34,643 nucleotides of DNA, taken from positions 1 to 34,643 of the forward strand of contig CAYMEV010000030.1 of NCBI GenBank assembly GCA_964389675.1, given 5' to 3'. Both the position numbers and the translations under genes were made by a program. Source of the DNA: CAYMEV01 sp964389675 [NCBI: uncultured Candidatus Sumerlaeota bacterium]. GTDB lineage: Bacteria > CAYMEV01. Shown piece after piece: positions 26,745 to 34,643 of the stretch (positions are counted from its first letter, which is position 1; each line of letters begins with the position of its first letter). The notes beneath the pieces are model-generated. The model did no database searches, had not been told where the DNA came from, and saw nothing but the letters and a program-made list of their open reading frames with translations.

Positions 26745-27287
26745 CTATGTTTTTTGGTTTTTCAGGCTTTTAGCAATATTATCAATATATTTTCTGATAT
26801 CTTTTCTTTTTCGTATGACAGTAATATCCTTTTCGTTTTTTACTTTCCTTAGCTTGCTGTATATTCTCTGCCTCTGTGAGGATGGAAAAGCTATTATATA
26901 TCTAATAAATTCCAGGTCTATTTTTTCACTGCATCCTTCTGCCAGGTCTTCCCTGGTTCTGTTCCTGTACTTAAATCGCCTTCTGATGACTCCCCAAAGG
27001 CAATATAGCAGTGGTATATCAAGAAAAATGATCGTATCTGATGCATCTATCCGCATATCCATTGTTCTCAGGTAGTTTCCGTCAATTATCCAGGATCCAA
27101 GCGGAAGGATACCGCTTATCTTATCCATAAGCTCTTTATGTGAGCTCTCTTTCCAGCCAGGCTTCCAGAACAGCCTGTCCATATGAAACACCCTTATTCC
27201 TGTAAGCATGCCCAGTTCTCTTGACAACTCTGATTTGCCAGATCCAGGACATCCTATCACCATTATTTTTTTCATGTTCTTTGCCAT
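26745..27287 (-). CDS. FlaR-like P-loop kinase (topology-modulation protein family)
   Basis: This 180-residue P-loop NTPase has the adenylate-kinase fold. Walker A is GCPGSGKS (12-19). It also has HMDRLFWKPGW, SWIIDGNYLRT and a DTIIFLDIP strand followed by CLWGVIRRRFKYRNRTRED, the signature of proteins annotated as 'topology modulation protein' or FlaR. The true substrate of the family is unclear; a small-molecule or nucleotide kinase role is likely. It starts 22 bases after the stop of the cyclase-like gene on the same strand, so the two may share a transcript. The start is uncertain: neither ATG 27287 nor the ATG four codons inside it has a good Shine-Dalgarno sequence. Confidence 0.8.
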   Translation of the reverse strand: MAKNMKKIMVIGCPGSGKSELSRELGMLTGIRVFHMDRLFWKPGWKESSHKELMDKISGILPLGSWIIDGNYLRTMDMRIDASDTIIFLDIPLLYCLWGVIRRRFKYRNRTREDLAEGCSEKIDLEFIRYIIAFPSSQRQRIYSKLRKVKNEKDITVIRKRKDIRKYIDNIAKSLKNQKT

Positions 27288-27309
27288 TATCTGAAAAGTA
27301 TTTTTGATT

Positions 27310-30300
27310 TCAGCTTTGTTTCATCTCTTCAATATATTTTTTATAATAGCAGCTGTCTTCCTTTTTCAGCATTTTTTTAAAAATAGCTGTCGCTGCCGTG
27401 CTATATCTGTTATCTTTTGTGATTTTCCATAATTCATAGTTTATCATAGATTTCTGTACATTATCCAGCCCTGGCTTTTCAAGCATTGCTTCAAGCGCTT
27501 TCATATTATTCTCCATCTTGTACTTAAGGATATTAGAATTTATCACCATGTCAGACCTGTTAATTTCTTCTGCCGTCCTTAAAGCTTCTTCATTTAAGGC
27601 CTCTGCTTCCTGAATCCTGCCAAGGACGTAAAGAAGTTCAGCCTTTTGATACAGGCAATTGCAAAGCTGGTATTTGAGTTTCACCTCCCTGGCCATTTGA
27701 AGAGCCAGGTCATAATGCTTCATTGCTTCACCCAGCCTGCCTTGATTGTGATATAGAACACCCAGATTGCTTACAGCAGTGCATATTTTTCTTTTATCAC
27801 CCATTTCCTGGCTTATTTCCAGGTATTTGCGGTAGCATTTATCAGCTTCTATATATCTGCCCTGGTTTTCATATATATTCCCTATATTCCCTGTAGCCAT
27901 GCCATAGCCGCTCTTATCCCCTGTCTCCCTGCATATTTTCTGCTGGTTTCTGTAATACTCGAGTGATTTAGCCTGATTGCCAAGGGCTTTATATACAAGC
28001 CCCAGGTAGCAGTAGCCATTGCTTATAGCTTTTTTGTTTCCCATCTCTATGCTGATTTCAAGGTATTTTTTATAGTTTCTCATCGCCTTCTTAAAACTGG
28101 ACTGCTCAGCATATATATGCCCCATATTTCCAACTGCTGCGCACAGGCCCCTTTTGTCCCCAAGCTCCTGGCATATGGCCAGCTGTCTTTTATAGCACTC
28201 CATGGCACTTTTCTGGTCGCCTGTCTTCCAGTAAAGTACTCCCATATTATTAAGGGTTTTCCCCATACCGTATTTATCCTTAAGCTTTTCCTTCAGTGCC
28301 AATGACCTGCTGTAATACTCAAGTGCCTGATCTATATTTCCCTTAACTGAACAGACACTTCCCATATTCCCCATTGCTCTGCTTACACCGTTTAGGTCAT
28401 CTGCCTTTTCACAGACAGACAAGAGTCTTCTGTAATAGCTTTCAGCTTTTTCATAATCCCCGAGTTCATAATGTATATTTCCCATATCATTAGTGGCTGC
28501 GCAGAATGCTTTCTTATCATCAGCAGCCTCAGCAATCCTAAGGGAATCCTCAAATATTGCTTTAGCCTCACGGAGTCTCCCCTTCATCCTGAAGACATTA
28601 CCCAGGTTGTTCATGCACTCTGCTATTAATGACCTGTCTTTATTAATCCTCGATATCTCCAGAGCCTTTTCAAAAGCCTTTTCTGCATCATCCAGCCTTC
28701 CCGTTAGCTGCATTATATTTCCTTTTTTTATCAGGTACCCTGCAATTTCCTTCCGGTCATGGCCAACCTCGAGGTACCTCATCAGCCGTTCATAAAAGAT
28801 CAGGGCCTTTTCATTTTTATAGCTTTCTTTTGCTTTGTCTCCTGATTTTGCAAGGTACTCAACTGCCTTTATCGTGTTCCCTGCTTTGTCATAATGATCG
28901 GCCAGCTCCTCATAGTGCTCATCCAGGCTTTCGGCATATAATTCTTCTATAATGTCCCCCGCCAGGCCATGCAGTCTCCGCACCCTCTCTTTAAGCTGTA
29001 TTTCATAAACTGCATCCCTGATCAGGGCATGCCGAAATATATAGTACAGTTCTGAGATATCCTGCCATATCTTTTCCCTGCACCCAATATCAAGATATTT
29101 GGCAAATTCCTTATCAGTCTGAGTAATATCAGCTGCAGAAAGCAGCCTTTTCAGGACATTAAGGGCAAAGTCCCTGCCCAGGATTGAGGCAGTCTTGATT
29201 GTGTTTTTCATCCTTGAGGATAATCTGTCAATACGTGATATTATCACCTGGCTGATCTCTTTTGGAATATCGCTGACTTCATTGCATAGATTAAAATCAT
29301 CATCTAAAATATTATTCTCTTTAAGATAAAGCATAAGCTGTTCTGCAAAGAATGGATTCCCGCCGCTCTTTTCCCATATGTAATTCTCAGTGTCCTGAGG
29401 TATCCGGAAACTTTCCAGCTTTTCATGCAGGAGTGCCTTCATATTCTTTTTTTGCAAAGGAAGCAACTCAAGCCTTTTTACCCTCATGTCCGCTTCTTTT
29501 GTCCTGAAAAGCGTGAATTTACTGCCATCATCCATAAGACGGCATGGGATAATTATAATAAACGGAAATTCATTAACATTCCTGGTCAGTACTTTCAGGA
29601 GTTCGACAGAATCATTATCTATCCAGTGCCCGTCATCGATTATTATTATAAGAGGCTTCTGCAGGCTTTGTGCTATAATGAAATTCTTGACGGCAAAGAC
29701 TGTATTATCATACCTGCCTTTGGGGTCAAGCTGTGAATATAGCGAATCTCTCCATTCCAGGCCTATTAAAGCACCAATAATAGATTGAGTGCGGATAAGC
29801 TCTTTTCTTAGCTCTTCATCATCTGTCTTTTCTAAAAGCTCATTGTATCTTTTCAGGAAATCCAGTTTCCGGGTTTCAATAACTGAAGATTCATCCAGCT
29901 GAAAATAATTCTTAAAAAAGCTCACAAAGGGGTTGAATGATCTTTTCAGGATCTCATCGCAAACCGTATAGAAAATTGTGCAGTCCTTAAGCAGCCTGCC
30001 AAAATTATGGATAAACCTGGTCTTCCCAATACCCGCAGGGCCGTCAATATATATGATCCCGCCAAAGCAATTTTGAAATACAGGTGCAGCAAACCGCATC
30101 AGCCTCCCTGTTTCTTCATCCCTGCCTATAAAACTGCCAGAGAATGAAATCAGCTGTTTTCTTGGTTTTTTGGATATAAGGTAATTTGGCCTTACGCTTT
30201 TGCTGAAACCTTTAAGCCTTACTGCACTTTTTTCTTGAAATGTATAATATTGGTACAGGCTTTTAGCCATTTCCTGGTCTGTCAGAATATCCATCCATTC

Positions 30301-31347
30301 TGCTTTCATCATCAGCCTTGCAGCCAGGTTCACAATATCACCAAATGCCGTATATTCTCTTCTAATACTTGATCCGACAAAACCTGCAAAGGCTGTTCCG
30401 CATGTAATACCTGCCCGGAATCTGAAATCCGGAATATCCCTGAGCCTCAGCATAAAATCAGCAGCCCTCTGGTAAAGCTTTTCCCTGCTTATCGGAGCTC
30501 CGAAAAGGACCAGGACAACACCCCCCTTATCCCCGAAATCTACCCGGTTAAAATAGCCATCATAAAGATGGCAGTTTTCAACAACCTTTTTTAAGGCATT
30601 TTTATAACTGGACTCCTCTGAAAAGCTTATAAAGCAGGCCACAATTTCCCGAAATTCCCCCTTTTCCTGAAGATCCACAACAGCCTGTGGCACAAACAGC
30701 CTTTCGATCACTTTGGATGGTGGCTCATATACTTTTGCCCTTTTTGCTTTTAGGTCCATTTCCTGTTTGCTTAACAGGAAATATTCATTTTTAATGGGTA
30801 TTCTACTGATATTGACAGAAAGATTATCCAGAAAGCATTTATCAGATATGATCTGCATTTTATCAGCGTGATGCTCAGCTTTTGCAGAATTATCAATCCC
30901 CTCTCCCTTAAAAAAATAAGCCTTTTGAACATCCGCATCTATTATATGGAATTCAATGCCCCCGAAGGATAAACCTGTCTTCACAGCGAGCTGAAAATCC
31001 CCGAATTTTGTACAAATACAGCCATGTTCAGCAAATATTTCATGTATTCTATACGCTGCTTTCAGGGCATATTCAGCCTTTTTTATTTTGAATATGGAAG
31101 TAAAGGCATCTCCTGCAAATGATGATACGAAACCTCCGTTAACATATATTGCTTCAATGGAGGGTGAGAAGATATCGTTAATGATGTTTGAAAGGATTTC
31201 AACTCCTTCTTTGCCGTGACTCATTAAATCCTGAGTCATGGCAGTAAAACCTGATATATCAGTAAAAATAGTATATGCCTTAAATCTGCCGGAATGCTTT
31301 TTTTCCTTAAATCTTCTCAATATAAAATCAGGTACAAAGCTGGCCAT
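27310..31347 (-). CDS. Soluble-adenylyl-cyclase-like protein: two class III cyclase domains, AAA ATPase, TPRs
   Basis: This 1345-residue cytosolic protein has the domain order of mammalian soluble adenylyl cyclase. The first cyclase domain (about 20-200) keeps the two metal-binding aspartates, Asp30 in FTDISGFT and Asp80 in FAGDAF. Its transition-state arginine site reads DNSAKAE, so the Arg is absent. The second cyclase domain (about 230-390) lacks the first Asp but has FGDIVNLAAR with Asn340 and Arg344. The pair would therefore build one active site at their interface. The lysine next to Asp80 that binds bicarbonate in sAC is Ser here. An AAA_16-type ATPase follows, with Walker A GPAGIGKT (436-443) and Walker B LIIIIDD, then about ten TPR motifs of 40-residue period (roughly 860-1290). 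The Shine-Dalgarno sequence GGGAGTG supports the start. Confidence 0.88.
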   Translation of the reverse strand: MASFVPDFILRRFKEKKHSGRFKAYTIFTDISGFTAMTQDLMSHGKEGVEILSNIINDIFSPSIEAIYVNGGFVSSFAGDAFTSIFKIKKAEYALKAAYRIHEIFAEHGCICTKFGDFQLAVKTGLSFGGIEFHIIDADVQKAYFFKGEGIDNSAKAEHHADKMQIISDKCFLDNLSVNISRIPIKNEYFLLSKQEMDLKAKRAKVYEPPSKVIERLFVPQAVVDLQEKGEFREIVACFISFSEESSYKNALKKVVENCHLYDGYFNRVDFGDKGGVVLVLFGAPISREKLYQRAADFMLRLRDIPDFRFRAGITCGTAFAGFVGSSIRREYTAFGDIVNLAARLMMKAEWMDILTDQEMAKSLYQYYTFQEKSAVRLKGFSKSVRPNYLISKKPRKQLISFSGSFIGRDEETGRLMRFAAPVFQNCFGGIIYIDGPAGIGKTRFIHNFGRLLKDCTIFYTVCDEILKRSFNPFVSFFKNYFQLDESSVIETRKLDFLKRYNELLEKTDDEELRKELIRTQSIIGALIGLEWRDSLYSQLDPKGRYDNTVFAVKNFIIAQSLQKPLIIIIDDGHWIDNDSVELLKVLTRNVNEFPFIIIIPCRLMDDGSKFTLFRTKEADMRVKRLELLPLQKKNMKALLHEKLESFRIPQDTENYIWEKSGGNPFFAEQLMLYLKENNILDDDFNLCNEVSDIPKEISQVIISRIDRLSSRMKNTIKTASILGRDFALNVLKRLLSAADITQTDKEFAKYLDIGCREKIWQDISELYYIFRHALIRDAVYEIQLKERVRRLHGLAGDIIEELYAESLDEHYEELADHYDKAGNTIKAVEYLAKSGDKAKESYKNEKALIFYERLMRYLEVGHDRKEIAGYLIKKGNIMQLTGRLDDAEKAFEKALEISRINKDRSLIAECMNNLGNVFRMKGRLREAKAIFEDSLRIAEAADDKKAFCAATNDMGNIHYELGDYEKAESYYRRLLSVCEKADDLNGVSRAMGNMGSVCSVKGNIDQALEYYSRSLALKEKLKDKYGMGKTLNNMGVLYWKTGDQKSAMECYKRQLAICQELGDKRGLCAAVGNMGHIYAEQSSFKKAMRNYKKYLEISIEMGNKKAISNGYCYLGLVYKALGNQAKSLEYYRNQQKICRETGDKSGYGMATGNIGNIYENQGRYIEADKCYRKYLEISQEMGDKRKICTAVSNLGVLYHNQGRLGEAMKHYDLALQMAREVKLKYQLCNCLYQKAELLYVLGRIQEAEALNEEALRTAEEINRSDMVINSNILKYKMENNMKALEAMLEKPGLDNVQKSMINYELWKITKDNRYSTAATAIFKKMLKKEDSCYYKKYIEEMKQS

Positions 31348-31728
31348 ATAGAATCACACTCCCGGTTTAAATAAATCAGCTCTTCTCAATAGTATAATTA
31401 TTCATCTAATAATTGAAGAAAATTTATCATATCATCAGAGTTTATTTAAGATATCAGTAATGTATGATATCTTATGAGACCATTTATACCTGCTTTGCAT
31501 GCCAGAACAATAAATATCTTACAGGATTGAACCGATAGCAGATAAAGATCCAAAGATTTTGAGAGGCAGTAATAACAAACATGATCAGCGCGATATTATA
31601 TAAGGCATTTATTTTGCCATTGCCTGGGTGCTTATTATCCTGGATATCAATAGAAACCTTTCCCGGGCAGAGGCTTATGTTAAATCTATGAGAGATCCTG
31701 CCCTGCCCGAAAAAGCATCTATTTTAGT
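31348..31728 (-). other. Intergenic region with a hairpin 3' of the CoA-disulfide reductase gene
   Basis: No coding frame is seen in these 381 bases. CGGGCAG (31664-31670) pairs with CTGCCCG (31703-31709) across a 32-base loop, and AGG/CCT pairing could extend it. It starts 20 bases after the reductase stop on the minus strand but has no following U-tract, so it is at best a weak terminator. The right promoter of the cyclase-like gene should lie in 31348-31480; I see no clear consensus. Confidence 0.35.
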
Positions 31729-33429
31729 CTATTTTTCCCTTGGATAGGGCCATGCCATGACCCCGCCCTCCATTACCTTTACATTCTTCCAGCCATGACC
31801 GTTTAGAGCCCTTGCTGCTTCATATCCCCTTAATGATATTTTGCAGAAAGCTATTATCTCTGCATTCTTATCTTCCGGCAGCTCATTCAGCCTTTTTCTG
31901 AGTGCACCGAGGGGAATAAGGTGCTCGCCTATGCCCAGCCTCATCTGTTCAAACTCATCAGGGCCACGTACATCCAGAATGAAGATATTTTCACCTGAAT
32001 CAACCTTTTGCTTTACCTCCCTGCAGGAGATGCCATTCATGAATCCCCGCATTTTGTTCTGCATAATATGTGCTGTTGCTATGCTGTGATCAACAGCAAG
32101 TGAGAAAGGAGGCGCATATGGCAGGTCTGCGTTAACCATGTCATCAACCATAAGCCCGCCTTTAATTGCCATAGCCCATATAGCGATCTGCTTGCTTACA
32201 TCCCCAGGCCCAACACATTGTGCCCCGAGGATCTTCCCTGTCTTGCTGTCCGCAATAAGCTTGGTTATGAGAAGCTTGGCTTTCATAAATCCAGGCTTAT
32301 CCGGGCTTGCATTTATTACAGTTTCAATATCATTATATCCTTCAGCCCTGGCAGCCTTTTCTGAAAGCCCTGTAGACCCTGCTGTAAAATCAAATACCTT
32401 GCAGATACCTGTCTGTATCGTCCCTGGAAAAACAGCAGTATTTCCCACGCAGGCATTCTCTCCTGCTACCCTTCCCTGCAGGTTTGCAAGGTCTCCATAC
32501 GGCGCATGTATTTTATTGCCGGTAATAAGATTATGTGCTTCAATGCAGTCTCCTGCAGCATATATATCCGGGTCAGACGTCTGCATGTAATTGTTTACCA
32601 CGATACCCCCGGTTTTTCCTGTTTCCAGGCCTGCTTCCCTTGCAATACCTGAATTAGGGCTTACTCCCACTGCAACTACTGCAAGTTCACATGTAAGTTC
32701 TGTTCCGTTCTGGAGTTTGACTCCGGTTAAAACACCATCCTGTCCAAGGAATTCGGTTATGCCGTTGCCGGTGATCACATTTGCCTTTTTTGTACGCACA
32801 TGATTTTCAACAAGCTTTGCAAGTTCCCAGTCGAGAAAAGTAAGGAGCTGAGGCAGCATTTCAATTACAGTAATTTCAATGCCGGCCAGCTGAAGGGCTT
32901 CGCATGTTTCTATTCCTATAAGCCCTCCGCCGATTATTACAGCCTTCTTGATCTTTTTATCTGTCCCGACCTTTTTTAGAAAATCAGCATCTGCCATGGA
33001 TTGAAGAGTAGTTATGCCTTTGAGGTCTCTCCCCGGGATCGGGGGAAACTTTGGAACTGCTCCAGTAGCTATAATAAGCTTGTCATAGAGCATTTTCTGC
33101 TCTTTGCCCGATTTCAGATCCACGGCTGTAACGGTTTTTTCTTTACGGTTAATAGCCTTAACCTCATACTCCGTCTGTGCATTAATGTTTTTTGCGTTCA
33201 GGTAGAATTTTGGGTCCCTGACAACTCCTGTAGGAGTGCAGAGCAACATATTCCTGTTATCAAAGAAACCTCCAACATAGTATGGATATCCACATGAAGC
33301 CATAGAGAGGTCAGGGGCTTTCTGCAGGATGGTAATATCTGCGTTCTCATCCATCCTCCTTGCCCTGGCTGCGGCTTTCGGCCCGGCAGCAGAACCTCCA
33401 ATTACAATAATCTTTTTTATCTTTTCCAT
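31729..33429 (-). CDS. CoA-disulfide/polysulfide reductase fused to rhodanese domain
   Basis: This 566-residue flavoprotein belongs to the pyridine nucleotide-disulfide oxidoreductase family. FAD binds at GGSAAG (11-16), the single redox cysteine Cys46 lies in SMASCGYPYYVGG, NADH binds at GGGLIGIE (167-174), and TSDPDIYAAGDC is the second FAD motif. A C-terminal rhodanese domain (about 465-566) carries Cys529 in AFCKISLRG. Such fusions reduce CoA disulfide, CoA persulfide or polysulfide with NAD(P)H, the rhodanese Cys carrying the sulfane sulfur. ATG 33429 follows AAAGGAGA at good spacing, whereas the TTG at 33444 lies inside that Shine-Dalgarno region. It is cytosolic and appears monocistronic. 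Confidence 0.9.
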   Translation of the reverse strand: MEKIKKIIVIGGSAAGPKAAARARRMDENADITILQKAPDLSMASCGYPYYVGGFFDNRNMLLCTPTGVVRDPKFYLNAKNINAQTEYEVKAINRKEKTVTAVDLKSGKEQKMLYDKLIIATGAVPKFPPIPGRDLKGITTLQSMADADFLKKVGTDKKIKKAVIIGGGLIGIETCEALQLAGIEITVIEMLPQLLTFLDWELAKLVENHVRTKKANVITGNGITEFLGQDGVLTGVKLQNGTELTCELAVVAVGVSPNSGIAREAGLETGKTGGIVVNNYMQTSDPDIYAAGDCIEAHNLITGNKIHAPYGDLANLQGRVAGENACVGNTAVFPGTIQTGICKVFDFTAGSTGLSEKAARAEGYNDIETVINASPDKPGFMKAKLLITKLIADSKTGKILGAQCVGPGDVSKQIAIWAMAIKGGLMVDDMVNADLPYAPPFSLAVDHSIATAHIMQNKMRGFMNGISCREVKQKVDSGENIFILDVRGPDEFEQMRLGIGEHLIPLGALRKRLNELPEDKNAEIIAFCKISLRGYEAARALNGHGWKNVKVMEGGVMAWPYPREK

Positions 33430-33553
33430 AGAATCTCCTTTCAAAAAATAGTTTGATACTTAAGAATAAAATTATGCCATTAAACTGTCAAGGCTAAAAA
33501 CTGCATTTTTGAAAAAAACTCTATTCACTTTGCAAAAGCACTGTTTTTCTTGA

Positions 33554-33691
33554 TTATCGTCCAGGGGATGAGAATGCCTCCTTGTAAATACTTTCTTCTT
33601 TTATGGATGCAAGCCCCCCGGCCCTGATAATCTCTTTTGATATTCCCTTCTGATCTGCAGGCTGTAAATAATGCTTAATTAACAGGTCTTT
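33554..33691 (-). other. Short startless open frame, possible gene remnant
   Basis: A frame of 45 codons before a TAA (33554-33556) translates to protein-like sequence (for example ADQKGISKEIIRAGGL and KEESIYKEAF). It has no ATG, GTG or TTG and no Shine-Dalgarno sequence. It begins shortly after the methyltransferase stop on the same strand. It could be the C-terminal debris of a lost gene or chance. Confidence 0.2.
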
Positions 33692-33719
33692 TTAATTATA
33701 TTACAGGAGATCTAATACC

Positions 33720-34589
33720 CTATTTTACGGCTGTTATCATCAGATCTCTTTCAATGGGGGCATCAAGGCTGACAGTTACAGCTACAACGGGCATCAGGAG
33801 CCTGTCTATCTCATTCATGGTGACAGGCCTTTTTTTCAGCATCTTAAACAGCTTCAACGCAGCTTCCTGGCCTGTATGGGTCATCCTTACCTTACTGAAG
33901 CCTGCCTCCCTCATCCATTTCATAAATGTTCTGCCTGAGGGATGGATGGTTCTCAGCTTCTGTACTTTAATTATATGGTTTTTAAGAAGATCCAGTTCAC
34001 TTATTCCAAAAGTGGCCCATGTAAGGCTGCCGAGCCTTTTTTTCGGCAGGTTGACTGTTATACCGTAATGTTCAGCATATTCCTTTTTAATGTTCCTTCT
34101 GTATAATACTATTTTTGATGCTTCGGACATGTCCATTATAAATATTTCATCAGGATTTTCCCTGTAAGCAGATAATGCTTCATAGTTTATCCTTAATGCA
34201 CAGCCCTTTCTAAGCACACGGTAAAGTTCATTTACAGTCTTTTTAGGATTTAGGGACTGCTCGACGGAAGAAGCAGCTGTAATGCCGTCAAAGGATCCGT
34301 CTTCAAACGGCAGGTCTTCACAGGGGTCATAATGCAGAAATGAAGTATTCTTAATGCCCATCCTGTCTGCATTATTTATGCAGGCATCCACTCTCTTTTT
34401 TGATGCATCAATTCCTGTAACACACCTGAAGAAGCAGGCCATGAGCAATGACGGCCATCCATCACCGGGCCCGAAATCCAGTATATTCCCCTTCTCATTA
34501 TTAAGAGAGCATACATAATCAAGTACGCTTCCCCTGTCGGCCCAGTGGCTTATATCTGACGGGTCGAATTCCCTGTATATTACAGGCAG
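33720..34589 (-). CDS. Class I SAM-dependent methyltransferase, 5'-truncated
   Basis: About 289 residues remain. The frame stays open past the only possible start (TTG at 34448) up to 34589, and the upstream part is clearly coding: REFDPSDISHW, then motif I, ILDFGPGDGWPSLL, the glycine-rich SAM loop. Later come VTGIDASKKRV (the acidic residue binding the ribose), DLPFEDGSFDGI and a VLRKGCALRINYEA segment typical of class I methyltransferases. A product starting at 34448 would lack motif I and be dead. No ATG or GTG lies between 34448 and 34589, so the real start is missing. The break coincides with a TGATCAGCGAC sequence that looks like an insertion-element end. The substrate is unknown. Confidence 0.75.
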   Translation of the reverse strand: MPVIYREFDPSDISHWADRGSVLDYVCSLNNEKGNILDFGPGDGWPSLLMACFFRCVTGIDASKKRVDACINNADRMGIKNTSFLHYDPCEDLPFEDGSFDGITAASSVEQSLNPKKTVNELYRVLRKGCALRINYEALSAYRENPDEIFIMDMSEASKIVLYRRNIKKEYAEHYGITVNLPKKRLGSLTWATFGISELDLLKNHIIKVQKLRTIHPSGRTFMKWMREAGFSKVRMTHTGQEAALKLFKMLKKRPVTMNEIDRLLMPVVAVTVSLDAPIERDLMITAVK

Positions 34590-34643
34590 TGATCAGCGAC
34601 AACTATTAATGAACACTGGCGAAATTTAAAAATACCCACCGAC
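34590..34643 (+). mobile_element. Possible terminus of an IS21-like insertion sequence
   Basis: From 34590 (TGATCAGCGACAAC) to the window end the sequence is unlike the coding DNA beside it and cuts the methyltransferase frame. It begins with TG, as IS21-family ends do, and its motifs (AATGAACACTGGCGAAATTT and TACCCACC) resemble termini I recall for that family, without an alignment to prove it. Window ends at repeats are common where assemblies break. Confidence 0.35.

Noticed and set aside
1-34643. tRNA or rRNA genes
   Set aside because: No TPsiC-loop/acceptor-stem combination or rRNA signature was noticed on either strand; a tRNAscan-SE run would settle it.

Overview
The window is bacterial DNA of low-to-middling GC (by eye about 40%) from an organism that exports many large modular proteins. 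There are Sec-type signal peptides, a periplasmic-sensor histidine kinase, class III cyclase signalling and an arsenic-type resistance operon. I cannot assign a phylum from sequence alone; the mix resembles uncultivated, metagenome-derived Gram-negative-type bacteria. Both ends look broken. At the left edge an HTH-like reading frame carries an in-frame TAG. At the right edge a methyltransferase gene has lost its start next to what looks like an insertion-sequence end, which may be why the sequence stops there.

Layout. (1) 0.5-7.6 kb, minus strand: two very large secreted proteases, a gingipain-like C25 cysteine protease and a reprolysin-like M12B zinc protease. Their catalytic heads are unrelated, but both carry the same tail: fibronectin-III, a beta-sandwich-like module and a C-terminal domain of about 350 residues. 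(2) 7.7-12.3 kb, minus strand: a three-gene phosphorelay operon with ATGA-coupled starts (sensor kinase with solute-binding domain, single-domain receiver, hybrid REC-PAS-kinase-REC). None of the three has a DNA-binding output. (3) 12.5-13.7 kb: an unknown 204-aa protein and a YdbC/PC4-like ssDNA-binding protein. (4) 14.2-18.7 kb, plus strand: two secreted repeat proteins, one with seven SBBP repeats plus a CARDB-like domain. The other has seven AGG-type repeats plus the same 350-residue C-terminal domain as the proteases. (5) 19-21.2 kb, minus strand: an arsR-permease-arsC-thioredoxin operon. (6) 21.4-25.1 kb: the relic of a signal peptide, then a 1135-aa secreted protein with fourteen AGG-type repeats, two InlB-like repeats, one FN3 and three DUF5648-like repeats. 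(7) 25.4-34.6 kb, minus strand: a secreted choloylglycine-hydrolase-like enzyme, a FlaR-like P-loop kinase, a 1345-aa protein with the layout of mammalian soluble adenylyl cyclase, a CoA-disulfide reductase-rhodanese fusion and the truncated methyltransferase.

The strongest candidate for something undescribed is the exported set in regions 1, 4 and 6. Five large proteins are built by shuffling a small pool of modules (FN3, the beta-sandwich, the AGG repeat, the 350-residue C-terminal domain). Repeat counts of 7, 7 and 14 suit one or two seven-bladed beta-propellers. The shared C-terminal domain also reads as seven blade-like units and sits at the extreme C-terminus of three otherwise different proteins, so it may be a common anchoring, targeting or recognition module.
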